Positions 1 through 7,767 of a DNA stretch of 13,769 nt are shown here, piece by piece (the stretch's first letter is position 1; every line of letters begins with the position of its first letter). Made by a program: the position numbers and the translations under genes. The stretch comes from Podila epigama (lineage: Eukaryota; Mortierellomycota; Mortierellomycetes; Mortierellales; Mortierellaceae): the NCBI GenBank assembly GCA_015679605.1, contig JAAAVE010000640.1, forward strand, positions 1,907 through 15,675, written 5' to 3'. A model generated the notes under the pieces. It was not told the DNA's origin. It saw only the letters and a list, made by a program, of their open reading frames with translations, and made no database searches.

Positions 1-68
1 TTTTTTTTTTTTTTTTTTTTCACTTGACCTGACACGATTCGATTTCTTGCGTCGCTGTTTGATGTTAG
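1..68 (+). other. 3' end of a LIS1 intron
   Basis: A T20 run and following sequence lead to a TTAG acceptor at 65-68, just before the first recognisable LIS1 codon (ATT, 69-71). In the LIS1 reading frame the TAG at 66-68 would be a stop, which supports reading this stretch as intron. The donor lies outside the window. A CTGAC-like branch point is present near 29-33. Confidence 0.7.
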
Positions 69-437
69 ATTGGGCATGACAACTGGGTGCGTGGCTTAGT
101 ATTTCACCCTTCGGGCAAGTTTTTGCTGAGTGCATCGGATGACAAGACTATCAAGATTTGGGATTTAAAGGCAGGAAGGTGCATGAAGACATTGGAGGCC
201 CACGCCCACTTTGTTACCTGCATAGCCTTCAACACCACGGCGCCTATTGTCGCCACAGGCTCGGTGGACCAGGTTTGTTACTTTGGCTTTGTTTTTTTCT
301 CTTTTCTTTTCTTTTCTGATATGTACCTAATAAGCACGCTGTCATCGTCACTCATTTATTCACATTTCCCACCTGTGGGTCTCAACTACATCACTACATC
401 TATATATTAGACTCTGAAGCTCTGGCAGTGCAGATGA
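69..437 (+). CDS. LIS1: LIS1/PAC1/nudF dynein regulator, C-terminal part (partial)
   Basis: This is the C-terminal end of LIS1 (PAC1 in yeast, nudF in Aspergillus), the WD40 protein that binds cytoplasmic dynein and supports nuclear migration and spindle positioning. Two exons are visible. Exon 69-272 encodes 68 residues beginning IGHDNWVRG, with the WD-repeat signatures DDKTIKIWD and HFVTCIAF and ending GSVDQ. A 138-bp intron (273-410, GTTTGT...TTAG, phase 0) follows. The last exon, 411-437, encodes TLKLWQCR and TGA. The joined end, [13 protein letters not shown], closely matches the animal LIS1 C-terminus as I know it (GSVDQTVKVWECR), so both the family and the splice are well supported. 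The 76 residues cover about the last one and a half to two blades of the beta-propeller. The LisH and coiled-coil regions lie off the left edge. Reading through the intron would give a spurious tail with a stop at 408-410. Confidence 0.92.
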
Positions 438-461
438 ATGGCCAACAAGTAAGCTGCAAGG

Positions 462-484
462 AAAATAAAATAAAATAAAATAAA
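462..484 (+). terminator. overlapping AATAAA polyadenylation signals (AAAAT repeat)
   Basis: A pentanucleotide run (AAAAT, about four copies) creates four overlapping AATAAA hexamers at 464-469, 469-474, 474-479 and 479-484. The first begins 27 bp after the LIS1 stop codon. It probably serves as the LIS1 polyadenylation signal, although the cleavage site is not visible. Confidence 0.55.
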
Positions 485-870
485 ACGCGTGTTCCCTCAG
501 TGAGAATCCCCTTACATTGGCGGACTATTGGCGTTGAAAAATAAGCTACATGATCCAGATATGCTGGTTCACACGAGTTGGTGGGTATCGCTAATACTTG
601 ATTATGGGTACATCTGTTTGAGCAGCCACATCAAAGTGGTACTTTTAACAACCTGTTCTCTTTGTAATATTTTCTTGATGTATGGGCCATACTTGAGGTG
701 AAAGACCCATCTATGATCTCTGGTTTGCACCGAAACTGAGGCACGCGATAAAAATAGTACAATTTCACGCGCGTTTCTTTCGCTTACTTTGTATTTTGGC
801 GGTTGTCAATGACTGTTGTGTGTACATTTTCTAAGCCATTAAATTGTGTAAAATAAATGGAGCGGCCGCC

Positions 871-879
871 ATGGAGTGA
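871..879 (+). promoter_or_regulatory. possible minimal uORF in the CSN6 leader
   Basis: ATG GAG TGA, preceded by GCCGCC, is a two-codon reading frame in a strong initiation context (GCCGCCATGG). It lies 98 bp upstream of the chosen CSN6 start. It matters only if transcription begins upstream of 871, which the sequence cannot show. Confidence 0.3.
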
Positions 880-976
880 CTGCTTCTCAGACAAGTTGGC
901 GACGTGCTCGCAAACGCGCATCTTTTGCTTCTTACCTATTGCCCCTCCCATCCACTCAGTAACACCATCAATTGCA

Positions 977-2713
977 ATGGCAGCCAGTCACCAGGACATG
1001 ACCTCCGTCGTTCTCAACCAGCCCAATAATTCGGGGCTTCACATTTCCATGTAAGGTTTATTTCATGGCGCGAAATGTTGCGCATGGAGTCGCCGCAGCA
1101 AGAAGCTTTTCAGCACAAAAGCAAGCCTGACATGGTTTACAATGAAGGCAAGAGACTAACACTGCGTTAATAGTCATCCTTTGACACTCCTAAATATCTC
1201 GGATCATTACACTCGAACTGTCATACAAAAGACAGAACCAGGCTCTGTCCACGGTATGTTGGCTGTTTTTCAAACGTGGCAAACGTATATTTTCTTTTCT
1301 CCTTTGTGACCAAAGATGTCTTCCCACTCACAGATTTTATTATTTTTATGTGGGTTTATGTACGTGCTTTTGCTGTATATTTTCATTCTAGTTATTGGAG
1401 CACTGCTGGGAATTCAAACAGGACGAGAAATCGAAATTTTCAACTCGTACGAACTCCAGTTTAACACCCAAGCTGATGGCTCAATCGGGATTCACGACGA
1501 ATATTTTGTAACCAAGCAAGAACAATGTTCGTACTCGTATTTGTTACTCCAGAAAGTTGACTATCATATCCAAAGAAGCTCACTCCACTCACATTCTATT
1601 CATCTCCCTCGCCTCACGCCAACCATTTAGTTCGCCAAGTTTTTCCTGCGTACGACTTTCTTGGATGGTATTCAACTGGCAGCAGACCGACCATGATTGA
1701 TGTCGATGTTCTTCAACAGGTACGCTCATTTACAATGAACGATACCTTGGGTGCATTGAAATTTGATTTGAAATACTCACATGTTGAATAATATCGCTAT
1801 ACCGACACTACTAGCTTATGGTCTTCAATGAGAGTCCACTGTTCTTGCAACTCGATCCAAATGAGGCCGCGACACCTGCTCGCGCCCTTCCAATCACAGT
1901 ATATGAATCCATTGTGGACATTGTCGACAACCAGCCCCAACCAATGTTCATTAAAGCCGTCTACAAAGTCGAGACTGGTGAAGCCGAGAGAATCGCTGTC
2001 GATCATGTTGCCCATGCAGCCACACACCAGGAAGGCGAGAGTTCACTCATTTCTCACCTGTCGGGACAGCGGAACGCGATCAAAATGCTTGACACGCGTA
2101 TCAAGCTCATTCATGAGTACCTTCAGGACTCTGTCAATGGTGAGATGTTTTTTTTAGTTGTCTGGACTCTTGTTCTCTCTTTTTATCGATTTCAACTTCC
2201 ACTCACCATTCTTCATGTTATATTCACGGCCCTAACGATAGGACGTGTTGCTAAGGATCGTGATTTGGAACGCCAAATCTCAAGTCTCTGCAACCGCTTA
2301 CCGACCATCTCTGGTCAAGCATTTGAACAAGAGTTCATGACGGTAACAAAAAAAATGGTTATCGAGTCAACGGGAGTAATGAACATATGATGGAAATATT
2401 GATTTTATCCTACACACATGTTCTAATTTCATACAAATTAAAAAAATAGGAGTACAACGATGTTCTATTGACATCATATCTTGCTACCATTACCAAAGGA
2501 ACCAATGCCATGAGTGAGGTATGATGACTTTTGCGTGCATTCATGCCACTCACTCCCTTTCCACATTGAGATATGGTTTACCCGTGTCCCTGTACTAAAC
2601 TCTCATTTCTTGCTTGCACTCCTGTTTTTTAGATGGTGGATAAGTTCAATATGATTGCATCACACAATGCACATCCGAGTCATGGTCGCATTCGGCGAGG
2701 CATGATGGGCTAA
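977..2713 (+). CDS. CSN6: COP9 signalosome subunit 6 (CSN6), MPN-minus
   Basis: CSN6 is the MPN-domain subunit that pairs with catalytic CSN5 in the COP9 signalosome, which removes NEDD8 from cullins. I resolve eight exons: 977-1050, 1174-1253, 1392-1526, 1631-1719, 1815-2139, 2242-2342, 2450-2518 and 2633-2713. They join in frame to 317 codons plus TAA, near the human length of 327. Marker segments follow the family order: HPLTLLNISDHY (about 26-37), VIGALLGIQTGREIEIFNSYEL (52 on), TKQEQFRQVFPAYDFLGWYSTG, ESPLFLQLDP, ITVYESIVDIV, ERIAVDHVAH, SGQRNAIKMLDTRIKLIHEYL, and a basic end RIRRGMMG. The JAMM zinc motif (HxH...D) is absent after GWYSTG, as expected for non-catalytic CSN6. The start at 977 was chosen because homology begins about 20 residues later; 857 (in frame, upstream) and 998 are alternatives. 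Most donors are standard, but intron 3 begins GTTCGT, which the reading frame requires. The gene converges on the H+-ATPase gene, with 282 bp between stops. Confidence 0.92.
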
Positions 2714-2995
2714 GTGCCCTTCCTTCCTTATTAGGGACATTCTCCAATAACAATACAGACAACAAACAACATGAGAGATTGTGCAGATTTAGTGTTACTG
2801 GCATTGCGTTTTTAATAATTGTTTATTCAAGTCATCATTATTAACAAAAAGAGGGAAAAGTAAAAGACTATGAAAAAAGATTGGGAAAACAACAAATAGA
2901 AAAAAAGAACAGAAAAAGAAAGAGAAATGATGATATATGTAGAAGTTTAAAGTCCAATCTTTCTTCGAGGACACGTTGCATATGCAGCAGTTGTT
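2714..2995. other. convergent 3' region, CSN6 / H+-ATPase
   Basis: This short A-rich spacer holds the 3' untranslated regions of both genes. No gene is seen. An obvious AATAAA is visible only for the minus-strand gene; on the plus strand I find only A/T-rich variants such as AATAAT. Confidence 0.6.
2822..2827 (-). terminator. AATAAA polyadenylation signal of the H+-ATPase gene
   Basis: TTTATT on the plus strand reads AATAAA on the minus strand, about 170 bp downstream of the H+-ATPase stop codon. It is a plausible polyadenylation signal. Confidence 0.45.
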
Positions 2996-5934
2996 TTAAC
3001 CCTTGAGCGCTTCAAGGACCTTGGCCTTGGCACCCACTTGCCGAACTTGGTCAATGGCGGACCAGACACGCGTTTGCTGGACAGCACGGAGTTTGCGAGC
3101 TGCCAGTTTTTCTCGGCGAGCTTTGGTGGGCCATGCACGGGCTGTAAAGTCAAAGTTCCAGTATCTGAAGATGAAGACCTTAACAAAGTCCAGGAACACG
3201 AAGTAGACAAGCGAGATGGCAATGACGGCAATACCCCAGAGCCAGCCAATAGCCTCACCGACAATGACTCCATAGACACAGATGAGCATGGCAAACACCT
3301 GAGTACCCATGACGGCGATAAAGAAAATAGGAGAAGGCATGTTTTCCCAGAAGAAGCCAGAAAGACGCGTCGAGAAAATAACGAAATGCGGCGCCGATGA
3401 GATGTGGAGATACATAATAGCTTCAAGCTGGTTCTCGGAAACGTTAAAGACGTGCTTGGCAATGAAAAAGTGAGCGAATGAGAGGGCAGTCAAGAGAGCT
3501 CCGAGGACAACTGATAAGAAAATAAGTTGACCAATTCTCCACTTGTCTGGATGAGCCGAGATCTTGGCATTGTCAACGGAAATGACCAATGTGGCGGCGT
3601 CGTTAAGGATACAGATGAGAATAAGCAGGATAGGCTTCATTCGCCATTGAAGGGCCATGGTGATGCAGAAGAAAAACATCAGGAAGTGGACGGTTGAGGT
3701 GATACGGTACAATGCATAGGAACGCATACGCTGGAAAATGGCGCGGGAGGTCATCAAGCCGTCAACAATGGTCGACAGACCAGGGGCAAGCAAGACAATA
3801 TCAGCCGCAGAGCGAGCAGCATCCGTGCATCCGTGGACAGCAATACCGACATTGGCCTTTTTCAAAGCAGGGGCATCGTTGACACCATCTCCGGTCATGC
3901 CGACAAGGATACCTCGATTCTGGAGCAGTTCTACGACACGGTACTTGTGTTCGGGAATGACCTGGGCAAATCCATCGGCGCGAATACAGTGCTCGGTGAT
4001 TTCCTCATCCGACTTGTCAGCATCAACCAAGTGGCCGGCATCCAAAATCACGCGACCCATACCGAGACGGTGAGCAACTTCCTTGGCAATGATCTGCTGG
4101 TCACCAGTAATCATTTTGACATCGACACCCATGTCATTGCAGCGACGAATAGTCTCCCCAGAGTCAGGGCGTGGAGGGTCAATCAGGGAAATCATACCAA
4201 CCAATTCGTACTCTTCCAACGAGCCGCGCTTAGTACGAGCGACTCCCAAGGCACGAAGACCACGTTTGGCCAGAGAGTTGACAGCACGGGCGGCATCATC
4301 GTCGCCTCCGACCAAGCGGATAATGACCTGAGGGGCACCCTTGGCGACCTTGAAGGATTCTTGGGTTTCCAAATTCATGACAGTAGCCTGGGTCATCTTG
4401 GTTGAAGGGTTGAAGGGCAAGAAAGAGGTGACCTTGTAACCGGGGACATCATGCTTGTGAGTGCGGCCCTTGAGGATGTCGAGTTGTTCTTCGGCAGCAG
4501 TACGAACAGCAAATTCGATGGGGTCATTGGCACCGGGCTCAGCAGCGAGGTAAGAGTACAAGAGGATGTCGTTTGAGGTGTAGTTGTTGGTCAAGTAAGG
4601 CTCATCAAAGGTCAACTCGTTGAGGGTGAGGGTACCAGTTTTGTCAGAGCAAAGGACAGAGACAGAGGCCATCTCTTCGACAGCAGTGAGACGTTTGACA
4701 ATGACCTTGCGAAGAGCGAGTTCCTTGGCGCCCATGGCCATGGTGACTGACATGACAGTGGGGAGACCGACGGGAATGGCGGCAATGGTCAAAACCAGAA
4801 CCTGCTCCAAAACGTGCTTGAACTCTCCTTCCTTTGTGCCGCGGTTCTTGACCAAGAGGTAAATCATAATGATGAGGACGAGCACGACGGTAATGAGAAT
4901 CAAAAAGTTGCCGATACGGTTGATAATCTTTTGGAAGTGACCCTCCTCAGTGGCGACAGCCATGAGACCAGCGGCGCGTCCGATGAAGGTGTCACCTCCG
5001 GTCTTGGTGACAACGGCCATTTGTTGACCCTGCTTAACGATGGATGACGAGTAGACGGTAGCACCTTTGTTCTTGGCGAGAGGAAGAGATTCACCCGTGA
5101 GGGCAGATTGGTCGACCATGAGATCTCCCTCTGTGGCCTCACCGGTGGCACCAATACCAAGAAGACGACCGTCAGCAGGAATGATATCTCCGAGACGGAG
5201 AACGATCACATCACCAGGCACAAGTTCGGCGGTGTCGAGTTCAACCAGGTGTCCATTGCGCCAGCAGCGTGTCTTTAGCGCGAGTGTTTGCTTCAGTGCA
5301 TCCAAGGCAGACTCGGCCTTTGCTTCCTCGACGAAACCAATAGTGGCGTTGATGAACAACAGAGCTAAAATGATACCAAAATCAGCCCAGTCCTATAACA
5401 CGAGCGGGGGATAAGAGGAGAGTCATCAGAGAGATGTTTAGTAAGAAAGATATGGAGGGTGAAGGCGTCCAACATATCGTTGCGATATTGTTGTAAAGTA
5501 TGGAAGTATGAAGGGGTGTCAATGTGATTGCTCCAATAAAAGAAAGACGTCTCAAGTTCTCAAGTTAGTAGCCAAATGATACGACATGAAAGAGAATGAC
5601 TTACTCCGACGACGGCAGAACAAATGACGGCAATTTCAATAAGGTAGGCGATGGCACCCGTAAAGTAGCTCAAGAACTTGAGCAGAGGGTGGCGCTTCTT
5701 CTCAATAAGCTCGTTGCGTCCAAAGGTCTCGCGACGGCGAGCGACCTCATCATCGCTGAGACCCTGAAGAGGGTCAGTGTGAAGGAGAGCCTCAAGCTCT
5801 GGGGAGATTTCCTCGACGTGCTCGTGGTGGACTTGCTCTTCAATCTCGACATTGCCAACCTTTCCTTCTTTGCCTTGTGGTGGTGGGCCTGCAGCCGGTA
5901 CCAGATGCGGCTGGATATCGTGTTTTTCACTCAT
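2996..5934 (-). CDS. PMA1: plasma-membrane H+-transporting P-type ATPase (PMA1 type)
   Basis: This is a type IIIA P-type ATPase that pumps protons out of the cell at the expense of ATP, energising nutrient uptake and controlling cytoplasmic pH. Exon 1 (5934-5605) encodes residues 1-110. A phase-0 intron (5604-5393, 212 bp, GTAAGT...TATAG) separates it from exon 2 (5392-2996, TAA). The predicted protein has 908 aa, close to yeast and Neurospora Pma1 (about 920). Signatures in order: M1 about 85-108, M2 from 112, TGES (209-212, actuator), IPVGLP in M4 (316-321), CSDKTGTLT with the phosphorylated Asp at 360, KGAPQ (461-465, nucleotide binding), MITGD (537-541), TGDGVNDAPA (610-619), ILNDAAT in M6 with Asp 708 where the proton-binding Asp of this family lies, then M7-M10 and a short basic tail. 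All catalytic motifs are intact. The acidic N-terminus (EISPELEALL...) is typical of fungal pumps. The tail lacks the Ser-Thr pair near the end of yeast Pma1. It is divergent from the CRAL-TRIO gene. The family call is very secure; whether this is the only or main copy cannot be told. Confidence 0.96.
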
Positions 5935-6515
5935 AGCTAGAGGGCGATAAGTGACAACGATTGGGTTTTAAATGAAGGTGGATAAGAAAGAGGTGATATA
6001 TGTAAGAGTCGATGAGTGTAAAGTGTGATTTCAACTATGTACAAGAAAAAGATATTTCGGTTAGATTGTTTTTCCTTTGCATGTGGAGAAGTAGGTGAAA
6101 ATTGATTAATAGACAGTTCAGTGTAAAGAAAATAAGAGGAGGGGAAGGGAGAGGGCAGAAGCTCAGAAAGGACTGACTGATGTCGACGTACAGATGATGG
6201 TGGCGATGATGGTGGTGCCAGGAATACGAGGTAAATGGAGCTTGACAGGGTAAAAAAAGAAGAAAAGAAAAAAAACGAGGGTAGACTACCCTGACAGGGA
6301 TAGAGAGGGGGCTAGGCCAGGTAGGATGGATAGGACGGGTAAGATGAATGGATGGAGAAATAGAAAAAAAAGAGCTTGTTTTTTTTTCTTCTTCAGTCCA
6401 AGGAACGGGGTGAAGAAGGAGGATGAGGAGGAATGAGGAGGGGCGACAAAAAAAAAAAAGAAGGATGAGCAAGTATGATCCGACCAGCAGCAAAAAGGGC
6501 GCAATGGCAAGTGGT

Positions 6516-6535
6516 AGAGAGAGAGAGAGAGAGAG
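6516..6535. repeat. (AG)10 microsatellite
   Basis: Ten uninterrupted AG units within the purine-rich half of the divergent intergenic region. Confidence 0.95.
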
Positions 6536-6686
6536 TGACAGGGTGGGAGTGGGCAAAAAAGTGTACCAATACCAATGGGAGTTCGGAAGGATAGATACAC
6601 AAGATTTTCTTTTGCAAGCAATTGTAGAGTTGAGAAGGGATTCTCCAAGTTTTTTTGTGTAAAGTTTTTGACGAAAAAGGAAGAAA

Positions 6687-6738
6687 ACGTGAATATTCAC
6701 GTATATGATACACGTGACATTCTTGTGTATGTACGTGA
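6687..6738. promoter_or_regulatory. ACGTGA palindrome and CACGTG cluster
   Basis: ACGTGAATATTCACGT (6687-6702) is a perfect 16-bp palindrome. It is followed by CACGTGA at 6711-6717 and ACGTGA at 6733-6738, making four ACGTGA half-sites in 52 bp. CACGTG is the classic core bound by basic helix-loop-helix factors (E-box) and some bZIP factors. The cluster lies about 750 bp upstream of the H+-ATPase start and 1.07 kb upstream of the CRAL-TRIO start. Function is inferred only. Confidence 0.45.
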
Positions 6739-6780
6739 TAGTAGGAGAGAACAAAGCTAAGCCACCGCATTTGAAAAAGA

Positions 6781-6801
6781 ACGGCACGGCACGGCACGTG
6801 C
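6781..6801. promoter_or_regulatory. ACGGC repeat ending in GCACGTGC
   Basis: Three ACGGC units (6781-6795) run into GCACGTGC (6794-6801), a second CACGTG box (6795-6800) 84 bp from the first. It is a candidate binding site for the same factor. Confidence 0.35.
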
Positions 6802-7016
6802 TGAATCCGGCTCATCTCTTGCCGGAGAGTTTGGGTTGCACAAACCAAGTGTTGTCAACAAAAAAAGAGACACGGAGGTACGTACAGCAGTCGATTCATG
6901 TTCAAATACCATGAACCACGATCTCGTCAACAAGAAGTATAGCAACAACAAAAGCAAGCAAGCAAGTAAATCATCCATGAACAACCAGCAGAGAAACAAG
7001 GACCAGGAAGAGTGTT

Positions 7017-7037
7017 CATCCATCCATCCATCCATCC
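7017..7037. repeat. (CATC)5 microsatellite
   Basis: A run of about five CATC units, followed by further CCATCC copies to about 7060. Confidence 0.9.
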
Positions 7038-7274
7038 AAAACCATCCAAAAACCATCCACTGAAAAACTCACAATTGTATGTTGGTGGTACATCATTCTG
7101 TACATACATTTTAGTATGACAGAAATCAAAGTTTGACCCTTTTTTCATTGTCCCTTTTTCACATGCAATCCAATCCACTCCCAATCCATCGCCCCCCTTC
7201 CCATCCCATCCTGTCCTCCTTCTTTCACGCTGACTGCAAAGATGCAAAAGCGTGGAGACATTCAGTCTCTGTTT

Positions 7275-7326
<52 letters not shown>

Positions 7327-7327
7327 G
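7275..7327. repeat. (GACA)13 microsatellite
   Basis: Fifty-three bases of uninterrupted GACA units, the longest pure simple repeat in the window, about 440 bp upstream of the CRAL-TRIO start. The Asp-Arg-Gln-Thr open frames it creates are repeat artefacts. Confidence 0.97.
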
Positions 7328-7380
7328 TGACATCCTTTCTTTCCATGTGTGTGTCCATTTTTTTTCCCTGGGCGCCGTTC

Positions 7381-7470
7381 TTTTTTTTTTTTTTTTTTTT
7401 TTCTCTTTTTCCTCCACTCTCCACTTCTCTCCACTCTCCACTTTACTCCACTCCACTTTACTCCTCCACA
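7381..7470 (+). repeat. T22 run and CCACT-rich pyrimidine tract
   Basis: A 22-base T run (7381-7402) is followed by degenerate copies of TCTCCACT and TTTACTCCAC. With the flanking DNA to about 7760 this forms a long C/T-rich block on the coding strand of the CRAL-TRIO gene, probably part of its promoter or leader. Confidence 0.8.
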
Positions 7471-7767
7471 TCATCCATCGTCACACACTCTCGCTCTCTT
7501 GCTTTCTTGCCCCTTTCTCTTTCACCCTCACTCACACTTCTCACTCCTCACTCTCTCTCCCTCCACACATTCTTCACATCAACACGCGCATCTCTTTTTC
7601 TCATATCAGTCTCGCCTGACAGTGAAACAAACAAAAAAAGATTATTATTTCGTCACTTTTTTTGCTTTCTTTGTTGTGCATATTTTTCTCCATTGCATCA
7701 ATCCATCCCGTCCCATCCATAGTCCATCTCTTTCATCTCTGCCCATTCATTTCAGACAACACTATTC

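Larger units (their letters stand above)
438..976 (+). other. LIS1-CSN6 intergenic region
   Basis: This holds the LIS1 3' untranslated region with its AATAAA array and then the CSN6 promoter and leader. I see no other gene, tRNA or mobile element. From 857 an ATG opens a frame that continues without a stop into the CSN6 start at 977, so a 40-residue N-terminal extension of CSN6 is formally possible. Confidence 0.6.
5935..7767. other. divergent intergenic region, H+-ATPase / CRAL-TRIO gene
   Basis: This 1.83-kb region separates two divergent start codons and should hold both promoters and leaders. The left half is purine-rich on the plus strand (6100-6560); the right part (7330-7760) is strongly C/T-rich, a pattern common upstream of active fungal genes. 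It contains microsatellites, a palindrome cluster and two CACGTG boxes, listed separately. The open frames here are made of repeats (Ser/Leu/Phe-rich or Lys-rich) and look non-coding. I see no tRNA or transposon. A leader intron for either gene is possible (for example a CATTTCAG acceptor at about 7747-7754) but not demonstrable. Confidence 0.6.

Noticed and set aside
857-880. GCGGCCGCCATGG resembles a cloning site plus start context from a vector
   Set aside because: The flanking sequence is ordinary genomic DNA that continues in frame into CSN6, with no other vector sequence, so chance is the simpler explanation.
3003-5414. Plus-strand open frames across the H+-ATPase gene
   Set aside because: They are antisense shadows of a strongly conserved coding region and show no domain of their own.
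6035-6848. Long minus-strand open frames (250 and 151 aa) upstream of the H+-ATPase
   Set aside because: Their products are Ser/Leu/Phe/His repeats coming from purine-rich and microsatellite DNA, with no domain.
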